DNA from: Scleroderma bovista
Taxonomy: Eukaryota > Basidiomycota > Agaricomycetes > Boletales > Sclerodermataceae
Direction of reading: 5' to 3'
Length of the DNA stretch: 64,000 nucleotides
NCBI GenBank assembly: GCA_037178675.1
Contig: JAYMGJ010000280.1
Span: 1-64,000 of the forward strand
Shown here: piece by piece, positions 1 to 11,545 of the stretch
How the letters are laid out: every line of letters starts with the position of its first letter
Position numbering within the stretch: position 1 is the stretch's first letter
The notes under the pieces: model-generated
Seen by the model: the letters and a program-made list of their open reading frames with translations, nothing else
Told to the model about the DNA's origin: nothing
Databases searched by the model: none
Made by a program: the position numbers and the translations under genes

Positions 1-618
1 GAGGGAGCAGGCTGGGAAGATATGTACCAGACAGTACACAGGAGCTCAGGGAGAGGCTGTCCCAAGAGCAGGACATAGTTGAGGTCTGCTGCAATAGCGG
101 AGAAACGTTCCAGAGAAAATGTGGACTCCATAGTGAGTGATGAAGCGGGTGTCTGGATTGCGGGTGGAATATCTCCGTGGGAAATGAACAGATTTACGTC
201 GGAACTTGACAGGCAGATAGACCATGGTCTAGGCTCCATGATGGTATAGTCACATGATTGATAGCTTCAAAAATGGCGGAGCTATTCAAAATATCGGAAT
301 GCCGGCACTGGGTGCCTAAATTTGACATTTGGGCACTAAAAATGATTCTTCCTTTTCTCCTTTGTTTCTCCTTTGTTTCTTCTGCTTCTTTGGTTGTTCT
401 GGTATGGGAGTTGGACTGCAGTAGGTTGCATTCCTCTCTCATACTGAAATGATCATCAATCCTTGGATTCTTCTGCTTCTTGGCGGTTCTCGTGCGAGGG
501 ATGACTGCCAGACGATGGCATTCATCTCTTGCTCCAGGATAGTCATTCTTGTGCGATAGATGGCTACAACGAGCTTGTATTCATTCTTCGCATAAGGATA
601 GTCTTGACTTTGCATGAT
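1..618. other. No gene supported
   Basis: I see only short, low-similarity open frames here. The first exon of the DUF6532 gene to the right may begin in this stretch, but no start or splice site upstream of 619 can be fixed from the sequence. Confidence 0.4.
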
Positions 619-2969
619 ATGGATAGCGAGGGCTGTCTGTATCCCTCAAGTCGGGGCAATCTTTCAACAGATCTTGGGTGTGCGTTCTTTGCATTAGTTT
701 CATCGGCTAACTTTCTCCATGTCCACAGTACCAAACACGTTTGGTGCGTGACATCGGGTCAACAGTTCGGTTTTAGGCTGCCAGGCACTGGCCAAGTTTC
801 CAGAGGCCAGGTCGAATCGAGTTGCGGTAGCGCAGACTCTCAGTTATCTTCATCTCGTGTCAGTACTACTTTCAGCAACGCTTCCCGTCCTTCCACCGCC
901 CCAACTTCTCGTGCAGCCTCTGTCTGCCCCTCATCCCAAGGAGATCCAGACATTGGCCAACAACCCCGCGCCTATGGCCTCTCATCCCACCTCAAAAGGT
1001 TGGCATCAGCATCGCAGTCCGGCTCCGAGGCTCCTGCTCGAATCTCTCGAGTGTCGTCTGGAACGACAACCTCGCTCTCTCCTGATCTTCCCGTTGACCC
1101 ACCCGAAGGTCAGCTTATATCGTTTTGAATTTGCGCACTGATTTATTATCTCAAATATCAGTTATCCCACTGTCCTTCCAGTGTGATGAATTAGATGGGC
1201 CGACTTCTCCTCCTCGCCCTCCTGGCCTGCAGCGCACAGCATCGTTTTACTCCTCGTTGGACGGGCACCAACTTCGTCGCGGTCACACACTTTTAGCAGT
1301 CCCAAGTCCAGATCGTGGCGGAATTGGTGCTCAACCCAGAGAATATGCAGACGAAGGACAATACATCGACAAGACATCACCGAGTGACGATGAGAGGTTT
1401 GCAGAGGCTGTCATCCGAGGTATTTAGTTTGAATGCTCGTGTGCACTTCTGATTAATGTCATCTAAAAGGTTCTCAACCCACGGCAGTCTATGTCACTCC
1501 CGTTCAAGGTATACAATCATGGCCATCGCTTGCCGATTTCACTAAACCTTTGGACAGACTTGAATCGGGACCGTCCGGCCACTCGTGCTGGTAAGATTCG
1601 TACTTTACTCAAGAATCAATCAGCTGACAAGCACACATGTAGAAGATACTCGCGTTGCTGAAGACGTCGTGGTTGCGCATCGCCAACAAAACCGCGCTCC
1701 TCGTCTCCCCAATACTTCGCAATTGAAAACTATCCGACAACAACAATCTTCCATCCCACCACGGTCTCACAAGACCACAAATACCAATATGCCTGATGTG
1801 CAAGAAGACCCGGAGCTGACGGCCTCTTCAGTTTCCCTCCCACAACCTCGTGCTGACGACCAAAAGGAGGTATCAAACCAGTCAACTCAACCTCGCGCAG
1901 GTCCTCTGGTGGAGCGCATGGAACGCTCAGAGCCCTCGCAGATTCAATTTTACGAGCCGGCAGTTCGGGACGTACTCGAACGGGCAAAGCAGTTTTCTCA
2001 TTGCGATGCTTCATCTATTAATGCCTTCCCTCTTCGTGCGCAGTTCAACATCAAGGCTGCAGAGTATGTCGAAGAAGCGATCAGTGAAAGACAGTCTCAG
2101 GGCTTGTTTGTTGCAGATGGTATGGTATCATGCACCCAATATTCCAGCTAATGTTACCCTTTCCCAGGTTGGTGGCCTCAACATTCTAATGATATATGCA
2201 AACTGGTAAGTGAAACCTTCGTCTAACATATATGGCTTACATGAGGCTCTGCAGCTCTGGGAGGATCTCGGAAATTGGCATTCATCATTGAGGAAGAAAG
2301 CTCGCATGTACGTGACTCAACGCTACAAGTGGGACCCAAACAACCGCCGAGAAGTGAATACTGCCATTGCGAAGGACCTATTGGGAGACCGCGGAGCATT
2401 TTTGAGGGACGGCATAGACGAACAGGTAAGTCACATAGTACGTGCTCATTTACCCGTGTCTGATCTGCTTTCAGGGACATACCAACAACTTGGCACATCC
2501 TGCACTCTCAGGACTGATTATAGATTTCTTTTATAGTGGTACTTCCTCTGTCAGGCAGCTATTTCCTGAGGTCTTTGCAGCGGAGGTCCCAAGAGTTACG
2601 GTTGCCATTTCTGCCACGGTGGTACTTTTGGTTTTACTTCACATTTTGTTGCGGACATGTACTAACTAAACTTAAGCTGAAGGTCGTACTCGATGAAATG
2701 GCAACTTCGCAGGGCGAAGTTACATTCAGAGTTGCCACGTACACGCCTGTCTACTTGGAGATTCTCGGCCTCATGAAGAAATGTGACACTTCCCCAACAC
2801 ATGCAGTGAAGACAAGGTCACTTCGAATTGAGTGGGCAAGGATTGGGAGGTGAGTCATTACATAAAATCGAATGACTCTGTTTTACTGATCTATTGATAT
2901 AGCAATGGTACGGTGGAAAATGACGCTGCCGTGGCCGCAACAACAAACTTTGATGTGGACCTTGACTAA
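619..2969 (+). CDS. DUF6532-domain protein (copy 1)
   Basis: A multi-exon gene of a family common in Agaricomycetes with no known biochemical role. Exons that keep one frame: 619-1108, 1162-1419, 1470-1508, 1558-1590, 1643-2119, 2168-2205, 2255-2425, 2475-2621, 2677-2849, 2903-2969, about 630 residues. The N-terminal half is Ser/Pro/Gln-rich and probably disordered. The C-terminal half carries the DUF6532 pattern: an 'ERAKQF' start, 'LRKKARMYV', then 'HPALSGLIIDFFY', 'FPEVFAAEVPRVTVA' and 'VLDEMATSQG', ending in an acidic tail. The splice phases from 1108 onward are consistent. The start is weak: ATG 619 is the first in frame, and coding likelihood is low before about 770. The domain matches the second copy at 24.8-26.8 kb only distantly. 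Host gene or old element cargo are both possible. Confidence 0.7.
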
Positions 2970-4160
2970 TCATGCTTATCTAATCATACTTCATCCGTCG
3001 TTGCAGTAGTTTTTTTCTGTTGTTGTCGCTTTTAGTAATTGATGTCATTTGCTGCTGTCAAGCTGTCTGATTCTGCTATACCAACTACTAGCCTGGCACA
3101 AACTTGAAACACAGTTACTCTAGACCTTCACAGATATGGACAGATCTGTTGGTGTGGCTTGCTCACAAACATCTTATGATTTTCCAGTGTCTTAAAGCTC
3201 TGGTCCAAGTCTGGGACAGTTCTGGACACTCCTAGCCAGTTGGGTACCTTGCTAGGGGACTCTGGAGGTCCTGGGGCTCTGCCCAGAACTGTCCAGGTCT
3301 GGACACATGAGGGTGGGTTTGCTGATGTGCATCCACATTGATATCTTTGAGTGGAGGCAAATATGTCTCTGGGATGTGTAGTGATGGGTCAATGATAAAT
3401 TTGGCCCTTGCTACACTGTCAGAGTTTCTACTATCAATGTAGAGGAAATTTGTGGGGTTAGTATGGTTTAATGGGCAGACTGCTGCGAGGTGGAGGTGGG
3501 TAGTCGTGTGCCCTGCAAATGGACACCATAAGCTGAATCACTACAGGCTGGATAGATTGACATACACTCTTCATTGGACTTGTTAAATTCTGTACACTGC
3601 CAGTTTTCATGCACGAGTCTGCTGGGGCAGTCGGAGATTGGTTAGGAGAGCAAGAGTATAGTAGTGTAAAGGGGTGCTTCACAATTCCATTTATATTGTT
3701 CCGGGAAACTTGTGAAAATAAATCCTAAAATTTAGATCACTGCCACATGGATCAGGCTCCTTAGACTGAGGTGAAATGAAATAAGGATACGGCTCAGGCC
3801 TGACCACACTACAGGAAGAACAAGACCAATACATTTATATAATCACGTGCATCATGGAACAGTTACATTCGACACTCGACCGCTTTCACTACAAGCAAAG
3901 GCCTGAAGCAACCGCCATACTGAAACTCACCACCAACGAAAAATCTGGATTACACACAGGGCACCATAAATTTACAGGGTGAAATTTCTTAACGTACATG
4001 TAATTATAAGATGGTTTTGAGTGGAAATACGAGACGTCAAACTGGGTTCTGCCTGCCCAAACCATGTAAACTCAGCAATCGAGGACAGAATAGTCACAAC
4101 CTTGAATAGAAGAACAGCCTGATCATTCCCAGATCCCACACCGGGAATTTGTCAACTTGT
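2970..4160. other. Intergenic, AT-rich, no gene seen
   Basis: Only short frames with stops. It contains one dispersed repeat, listed separately, and otherwise nothing I can name. Confidence 0.5.
3212..3330 (+). repeat. Dispersed repeat, copy A
   Basis: The segment built round 'AGCCAGTTGGGTACCTTGC' recurs in the same orientation at 61644-61760. Both copies run from a 'GGGACAGT..CTGGACA' start to 'GGTTTGCTGATG'. The copies differ by many substitutions and indels. It is probably an old transposon end; the class is unknown. Confidence 0.65.
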
Positions 4161-4175
4161 TATACTATGACATTA

Positions 4176-4740
4176 TCATCCTAGGATGTATGACTGCCCA
4201 AGTTCAGTCGGTCCACGGGTCTGGAATCCGTGCTGATCAGCCACAATGATCTGTGTAGTGGGAATGGTGTCCTGGGCGGTGGCAGAATGGATCTTGTGAT
4301 TAGCGGTCTCCACGATAAATGAGGATGGGATAGCATACAGGTCCCGCTGAGCCATTCTCTGCTCGACATTCAAAAGAATGATGTCGAGCTCGTATACATG
4401 GGGTTGCAGCACATGTGCACTAGCGAGCGAGGGACTCGTGTCTCTATAACAATACTCTTCGTATTCTCGCGCACTGGCATCGTTGACGGCGGAGAGCGCC
4501 TTGCAGAGATTGATGGCGAGTAGGTGGGAAGTGCCGAGCCGCGTGTAAGGCAGGTCTCACGGAAGGGGGCGTTGAGGATGGTGAGGATAGCTTCATTGGT
4601 GGTGGCTGCGTGTGAGTTGGAGTTTGTGGTGAGGTGGAGGTGAGGTCAATGAGGTCGCCGGTGTTGATGGCGTGCAAGCCTGTAGAGATCGTAGGCCAGA
4701 AAAGAGAGACAAGGGAATCGAATTCAAAGAGTGAAGAAGA
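4176..4740 (-). pseudogene. Fragment resembling the myosin-like head of a class V chitin synthase
   Basis: Reading the minus strand across frames gives pieces that resemble the N-terminus of fungal chitin synthases with a myosin-motor domain: 'NTGDLIDLTST', then 'EAILTILNAPFRET', then 'NDASAREYEEYCYRDTS' and 'LQPHVYELDIILL'. In the family these precede the P-loop. Here the frame changes between pieces and the motor core, transmembrane and catalytic parts are missing; the frame ends at 4176. This looks like a broken 5' fragment. Recognition rests on a few motifs seen by eye, so another protein is possible. Confidence 0.45.
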
Positions 4741-4837
4741 AAAAAAGACGAGCTCAAGCAGGTGCAGGCTTTGGAGCAAAGCGAAGGAAGAAAAGAATCA
4801 TGTATGGTCGATTTACACTGCCCCCATCACTCACACT

Positions 4838-6246
4838 CACCCCCTGAGCACGTGGAACCCCATCCCTCCTCAAACAGCCCAGGATGTGCAATCAACGCAG
4901 CAGTTTCACATGCAACTCGGTGCGCAACGCATCCACTGCCCGTGACACCTCACTACCCACACACACGCATCAGAATCCGTTGAGCTGAATAAAGAGGAAA
5001 AGCATTACCTTGGTGAATGCGTCCTTGCAAACAGCACAGCCTCTGGGGCCCGACCCATCTTGTCGAGTAAATCCACGCACGCACGTGTATCTCCAAGCTC
5101 GAAAGCCGCAGCAAATGCCAGATTATTCGCGCCAGCTTTCTCTGCCCAGTGCCGTTAGCGGCGTCCGTGGCAAAGGACAGCACGGAAAGAGACACAGGCG
5201 GCAGCAGCAACCCGTTCAAGTCCTGTCCTATCTCCCATAGAAACGACAGCGAGCCTAAGTCTCCTGCCTTCTCATACGCCTCCTTGGCAAGATCGAACCG
5301 CCAGACAGCCAACGCATGATCACCCAGCGCCTTCCACTTCGACTCTGCCTCTGTTTCAGGGATCGACTGTGTTATAACACTTAATGCAGCATCGAGGTCG
5401 TCCAATGCAAGTGCAAGGTCGAATTTATGGTCGGGGTCTGTGGTTATTTGCATAGCAAGTTCTGAGATCTCTTGCTTCCAAGAACCTGAGCACTTTGTTT
5501 AGCTGTTTCGCGTGATATAATCGGGAGGATTTTCACCACGCAGGACTGCCGTCTGATATTCGGTGACGTTGAGTGAAAGTGAGTAGGCGTAAATGGCCAT
5601 GCTTTTGTATAGACGCGATTGTGTGCAGGTGCATAGCAGAGGATGTACAATGGCCCGTGGAGGAAGGTACAGAGAGAACAGGATGGACGAAAGACAGGAA
5701 AACATACGTGTCAGACGGACTTTATGGTGCACGATTCATTGCCGACAAAGTAGTTACTTGCAGTCGTATAGATGAAACAATCACCGACCCATTTGGCCGT
5801 CTTGTCACTGTCCACAAGTATTAGGCGACCGACACGCAAACGAGCGGGCACTCACCCGTCTGATATTTCAGCGATGACATCAAAGGCTTCTTCGACACCT
5901 TCATCCGTGGTGTCTGCGCCGTCATCCACTTTTGCAGTATATGCATCCCGATCGAAGCGGAGAACATATCGGAACGAGTCTTCAGAGGCAATAGAAACGA
6001 GGGATCCCGTTCCCGACCAGTATATCTACAGCTCATGAGCAACATCGACACTGAAAAGGGGAGAAATACGCACGTTTTTTTTGCCTCTACATCTATCCGT
6101 CTCAGGAGTTCACCCGCCTCCCGATCCCAGAACACCACGAACCCCTTTCCCCTCGCAACAAGAACCGGACCACCATACAACGCATCAATCGTGGAAGTGG
6201 GATGGTGGTGGCCACGGAACTCGTCGTTGCCGTTGTCGTCGCGCAT
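4838..6246 (-). pseudogene. Truncated, frameshifted coatomer subunit beta-prime (SEC27/COPB2-like)
   Basis: The intact family member is a COPI vesicle coat subunit with N-terminal WD40 repeats and an alpha-solenoid. Here the WD40 half is absent. What remains, on the minus strand in order: 'GKGFVVFWDREAGELLRRI' (6246-6080), 'SGTGSLVSIASEDSFRYVL' and 'FDRDAYTAKVDDGADTT' (6030-5860), 'AKWVGDCFIYTT', 'YAYSLSLNVTEYQTAVLRG', 'KILPIISRETAK', 'VLRFLEARDL', 'ITTDPDHKFDLALALDDLD', 'ANNLAFAAAFELGDTRACV' and the C-terminal 'AHPGLFEEGW' near 4860. Between 5560 and 5450 the homologous reading passes through three frames within about 100 nt, and residues are missing, so it cannot encode a full solenoid. Some intron borders are still recognisable. 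Probably a decayed duplicate. Confidence 0.8.
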
Positions 6247-6520
6247 GCATGTTATGGTGATGGTCGTGGTGATGGAATGGTGGTGATCATGACGTTCGTC
6301 ACCGTCGTCGACGTGCGTGCATGCATGCGTGCAGTAGTGGTGGAACCGGAGTGGCCATGGTGACGGTATTCGTCGCCGTCGCCGCCGTCACAAGTATGTA
6401 GTCGACGTGAGAGGGAGGAGAACTCGTCGCAGCAGCCGCTGCATCGCCGTGCGTGCGTACGCCGTGGTGTAGTGGTGGTCGACGTGAGATACGAGTTGAC
6501 TGGCTTCATCTGTATCATTG
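6247..6520. repeat. Low-complexity GTGGTGATGG / GCATGCGTGC tract
   Basis: Short, irregular repeats of GTGGTGAT, GTCGTCGCC and GCATGC replace the expected WD40-coding half of the coatomer copy. The tract marks the edge of the pseudogene. It could be a minisatellite at a deletion breakpoint. Confidence 0.5.
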
Positions 6521-6568
6521 GTCAATCTACTAGGCTCATTACTTGATTTAAGTCGTTGCCCATCACCA

Positions 6569-6648
6569 GGGCACTTGGCACAGTTGGTAGCGCGCACGCT
6601 TCGCATCTTGACTGCGTGAGGTCGTGGGTTCAACTCCCACAGTGTCCA
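6569..6648 (+). tRNA. tRNA-Ala (anticodon CGC) with a 7-nt intron
   Basis: The acceptor stem is GGGCACT at 6569-6575 paired with AGTGTCC at 6641-6647, with discriminator A6648. It contains a G3:U70 pair, the alanine identity element. A D-arm, a T-arm with the loop TTCAACT and a B-box follow the cloverleaf. The anticodon stem is CACGC (6595-6599) with GCGTG (6614-6618). The loop reads TT-CGC-A, then TCTTGAC (6606-6612), then T, so a 7-nt insert sits at the canonical intron position between bases 37 and 38. T-runs follow. Folding TCTTGAC as the loop instead would leave C at position 33, which is unusual. Confidence 0.8.
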
Positions 6649-6659
6649 CAGATACATTG

Positions 6660-6672
6660 TTTTCCTTTTTTT
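6660..6672 (+). terminator. RNA polymerase III terminator of tRNA-Ala
   Basis: A TTTT run at 6660-6663 and a second T7 run at 6666-6672 begin 12 nt past the tRNA 3' end, as expected for Pol III. Confidence 0.6.
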
Positions 6673-8994
6673 CTTTGGAACTTTCTGTCCCCTGTATACT
6701 ACTACACGCGGCCACTACCACCATGGAATATTGATGTGACGCCCACCCACAGCTGGAGAGGCCGGTCGCCCAAGGACTGTCCTCATGTTGCCAAGTGACA
6801 AATGACCAGATAATGTAGTATGTTTTAAAATTACATCCCGCATCTGTTCCTGGGTTACTGGAATGTGTGAAAGAAACTGGACAAAGTATCAACAGGGTAG
6901 CAAGAGAAAAAAAAAATTGTCAGGTGAACTAGCACACATGTGTACTTTCTTCAGGCGCCCAATCCGCAGGTGCGCTTCTCTAATGTGTCGGACGAGGCAA
7001 CCCCTGGTCCCTTTCTTGCCCGAGTCACATCATCTCACTTTCTCAATTTTCAAGTCACCATCCGCACGTGATCTGAATACATACTGACAACTTGGTGATG
7101 CCGTGAGCAATAGTAAAATGACCCTGGCAGTCGAAAGTGATATCAACGCCGCATGCATGCCCATGGTCGTCTTTCCAACCGCATGGCACGATGCGGTTGC
7201 GACACGTGGACAGCTTCACTGCAGTAGTTATCTGCGAAGAAGGGGATGGGGGAAGACTCTGGAATGCATTTGAATCAACGGTCTAGTTCAATGACATTAT
7301 TACTCACCCCCGAATACATTTGGCATCCTTCCGGACCAAGGACATCGTTTGCACGTGGCAGAGTATGAGACTCACTGGATAATATTGCCTGAGCAACTGC
7401 AAGTTTGAGCCGCTGGATGACATTGCATGGGTATCAAAAGACGAGAGAAAGGCCGTCAAAAGGGGACCGAAAACTTCCGCCGAGAAAGGGGAAACGAAAG
7501 GGTGTGCAGTGCGGAGCTGTACCGGGTAAGTATTCCTTATGACCACAAACATGCAGTGGCCAATCTTACCATCATCGATGATGCCTGGGGACGGGTCGCC
7601 CAGAAGGATTTCACGGCCGGGAGTGGATCATTTGTAGTTTCCAGGACAGACATGGGCATCATCAGGAAGTTTTGTACGTACGGGACACTCGATGGTTGTT
7701 GGAACTGATCCGCTGTCATGAAGCAGGGAGTAATGTATGGTGAAACATCCAAAACATCATTTCTACATTTGAAGACAAGGATATGAGTCCCCAGCACCGG
7801 ATTATGATATTATGCGTACCCTGACGTCGAGCTTGGACTCCGTCTGGGTCCGAAGGCACCAGCAACAATGGAAAACGGAGTAAGATGAGTCCCCTTGGAG
7901 TCATACGAAGCGTGGTGCGATCGTCCAACGGTCATGACTTGCTATCTACGAAGAAGATGGGTGACAAGATAATAGGAAAGAACGGAGGCAATATAATGAA
8001 AATGAGACGGGATGTGCAGTGGAACAAGGGTAGAGGCAAATAAATTGTGGGAAAATCCCAGAACTGGGCGGTGGCGTTATCCAAGCTTGTCCCTGGTGCT
8101 CTTGTGTGAGACAAGTGGAAGCTCTCCAATCACATGTAAGCGTGTGGCGCTTGTTGATGGTCGTGCTCTAGACGAACGTTCCGCCTGCAGCGACGGATGG
8201 TTATTTACTTCGCCATAAGACAGCTAGAAGACTCACCTGAGTCGAATATCTTGTCCACGCCATGACAGCTCAACATGCACCAGCACCCAACCAGGGTGGC
8301 GTGGGCTCGCAGAAAGTGCTGGCAAAGGTGAACCATGTTCCTGAGCGCCAAAGCTCACGCATTTCAAATCTTGAAAATAACTAGTATTGAACGTTGGTGT
8401 GGTACTTGGATGGTAATCGCCAGTAGATCATCAATGAACACGTGAATTACTGTAATACATTGGATTCAGTAAACGCTGTAACATTGAGGTCTTGGAGGAA
8501 GTAGGTCGGCATTGTGTGAAGTAAGATTTAAATCAGTGTCCAGGGACAAAACCATTCCTAAGTCGTGCGTGGAAGTAGTGGAACTGCGGGAATGCCGACA
8601 GATGGGTTTGAGGCATGATGCGAATGTGGGGGGCGTCTCTGGGAGACAGAAAAGCTGAGGATATATAAACTGTTCCCAGTTCCCACGCCACTAGCAGTGT
8701 ACTTTGACATTTGGCACAGCGGCCCTGCCCTGGCTGGTTGGACACTGGACAGCTTGAGGGATCCTTCGATGGGTCTAACTCGGCTATTCAAAAGGTAGCT
8801 GCGCTTGTACTTTGACAGACATTTGGCTGGGTAAGGGTACGCAAGGGGTACGGTTGCCCACTTGTACCCATACCCTGATACCCACGCGTACCCGTACCTA
8901 AAAATGCCTTCAAGAAATCATCTATTACTAATCAGCAAGTTGACTCTCGCTACTACTACGGTGTACAATCTAATTAACACGACTCATCCCTGCC
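6673..8994. other. Long intergenic stretch, no supported gene
   Basis: Open frames on both strands are under 100 codons, lack consistent splice signals and resemble nothing I know. Near 8830-8905 there is a clump of 'GGGTACG' and 'TACCCGTACC' words in both orientations. The CSN1 promoter must lie in the last few hundred bases. Confidence 0.5.
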
Positions 8995-11057
8995 ATGGAG
9001 ATCGACCTCGTAGACGAACAAGTATCTCAGTCACTCCCACAACCACAACAAAAAGGGCGGCCCGCGCAACTTGTCGACGATGACCATCCCTTTGATCTCG
9101 ATGCCTACATTGCTTCTTACAATGGTGAGCACGGCGTTCCTCCTCAAATGCGTCACGACAAACGATCCAGATCAAAAGGAAGAACAACTGTTGATAGGTT
9201 GATCGTCATAATATCGACTTGTCCGTCGATCGCACAGCAGGCTCTGCAGCATGCGCTTGCTCACATCTCCCGTCTGCGTGACCCCTCTCTTGTTTCGTCG
9301 GTGATATCCGCATACGAGGCCGTCGCTTCATCCCCAGCAGGCGTAGCTGCGGGCCTTTTGCCTGTAGGGGATGCCGTACAGGTGGATGTGCCGTGGCTTG
9401 AGGAAGTGACGAAGCAGAACGCAGCGGAGCGGACAAAACTCGAAGTTGAACTGAAAACTTACACGAACAACATGATAAAGGAGAGCATTCGGGTGAGTTT
9501 TCTACGCTATCAGATCGATATATATTCTCGAATGACAAAGCGCGTCGCCTTTGTGTGCGGTGGTCGGCGTCGGCGCAGATGGGCCACCGGGATCTTGGAG
9601 ACTTTTTCCGCTCTACGGGAGAGTATGCACTGGCATTGCGGCACTATACGAAGTCCAGAGAGTTCTGTTCTACGAGCCAACACGTCCTCGACATGTGTCT
9701 GTCTGTGCTAGAAGTGCGTTTGGTTCATTCTCTGTTACGTGTGCTCGTCAACTGAACAATGTTCCTCCGACCGAAAATAGCTCGCTATCGAGCAACGAAA
9801 CTACGCCCACATCCCGTCATACGTCTACAAAGCTGAAGGAGCACTCGAATCCGTGGCCGCAACTGCCGTCGCCACTGCCCAAGGCAACAACGCTACAGCG
9901 ATAACTCCCACTCAATCCCAACAACAGCCGTCTAGAACAAAGTCCACATCTGAGCGCGAGCAAGTACAAACCAAGCTCGACTTTGCACTTGCACTATCGC
10001 ATCTTGGTACCGGTGCGTACGACAAAGCTGCTACTGCGTTCTTGAGGCTGGGTCCTACCGACCAACTGGGTGACTGGATTGGAAAGGTGAGTGTCCAATT
10101 GGCGCCGTTGATACCCCTTATGTGGGGTGGGACGTGTGCGATCAGGATCTGATGGAATGCATACATGCATATATTCATGTATACATATAGCTCGTCGCAC
10201 CAAGCGACATTGCGATCTACGGGACCCTTTGTGCGCTAGCAACCCTCTCACGGTCCACTGTCAAATCGAGCACACTTGTGCACACGGTCTTTGCAACGTA
10301 CATCGAACAGGAACCATACGTACGTGACCTGGTTCAGGCATATCTCTCAAGCGACTTCAAAACTGTACTCGAGCTCCTTGCACGATACTCGGTACGTACC
10401 CTTTTCTGTATCCATTCAGCTATTCACCGTTGTCGTCGTTTTAACCGCCCAACAAATGACTAACCCGACTATGCATCAATCCATTCCGGCGCACCCCATT
10501 ACGCACTGCATCCAGACCAGGCACTACATCGACATCCACCTTGCTCCACATGTACCCGAGCTAACGCGGCTGATTCGGAATGTCGCTGTAATACTGTATT
10601 TTGAACCCTTTGAGACCATCCGTCTCGGCCGCATGGCAGCCGCCTTTGGCTGGACGGTCGACGACCTCGAGAGGGAGGTTGTAGGGCTTATCCAGGGAGG
10701 AAGAATTATGGGGAGGGTGGACAGCCAGAACAAGGTGAAGTCTCGCGCATTTTCCGACGTGCATTCAGGCGCCTGAAATCCTGGCGAACGTTGCTGATGC
10801 CATTCATTAGATTCTGGTCGCTAAAAAGACGGATCATCGGGCGGAGTTGTTCACCCATGCAATGAAGACAGCCTCTCAGATCCAGAGTATGAATCGCAAG
10901 CTGCTCTTGCGGATGCGTTTGTACGTTTCCTCGTCACAACGTCACTGATATATTTGAACAACTATCCGGATGCAGGCAACAAGCTGATTTGGTCGTCAAG
11001 GATCCAAAAGTGAACAGACTACAGGGGTTGGAGGCTGCCCTGGGAGAGATCAGCTGA
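8995..11057 (+). CDS. CSN1: COP9 signalosome subunit 1
   Basis: A PCI-domain subunit of the COP9 signalosome, the nuclear complex that removes NEDD8 from cullin-RING ligases. Exons: 8995-9124, 9179-9492, 9579-9713, 9781-10086, 10191-10391, 10516-10734, 10811-10920, 10976-11057, all in phase, 498 residues. The N-terminus has '[18 protein letters not shown]', typical of CSN1/RPN7, after removal of a 54-nt intron that also reads open. Helical-repeat motifs follow: '[19 protein letters not shown]' and '[19 protein letters not shown]'. The PCI winged helix holds '[16 protein letters not shown]' and '[12 protein letters not shown]'. The C-terminus keeps 'LLRMRLQQADLVV'. ATG 8995 is the first in frame. 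It is convergent with NOP53, with 488 bp between. RPN7 is the nearest alternative, but the tail after the PCI domain fits CSN1. Confidence 0.93.
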
Positions 11058-11545
11058 GGAAGTTATCAATGATCCTGTATAGCAACTTTGGTACACAGTG
11101 AATGTCCTGAGGTATGTGTCTTGCAGCTGCAAGTGTGAATTCCAACAACCACAGTTGTAACCATTCACTGTTGAGGTCCCGACATACATCACACACACAC
11201 CGGCGTGTAAATAAAACACACTTGTCAAATTTGAGTGCACTCCTTTCTCTTCAACAGGAGTCGAGCTTCGGGCCACTTGATGCTCTGCGAAAGAAATGCA
11301 TAACCGACTCACCTTAAGCAAACACTCATGGGTCTCAAGTGGAGGGGAAAGGCATGTTTGCTCTTGCCATTCCTAGGGACATTCCCAGGTAGTGGTAAAT
11401 GCAGACAGAATACATCATCGGCCTAGAGGTCTCACTCAAACCGTTTGTATGCATGCTTCTCATATAGTATTGGTTTTATTCTTCGTTTTGTAGGCCTGTA
11501 TCAACTTTCGTCAGATACATACCCGGAGGCTATGTCGAATCATAC
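11058..11545. other. Convergent intergenic spacer
   Basis: The shared 3' region of CSN1 (plus) and NOP53 (minus). I see no gene. Confidence 0.6.

Noticed and set aside
6388..6892. Minus-strand frames containing 'WELNPRPHAVKMRS' and 'VGVEPTTSRSQDAKRA'
   Set aside because: These are antisense readings of the tRNA-Ala gene, a common false protein call.
8826..8905. GGGTACG / TACCCGTACC words as telomere-like repeats
   Set aside because: Too few and irregular, in both orientations, and unlike the TTAGGG fungal telomere repeat.
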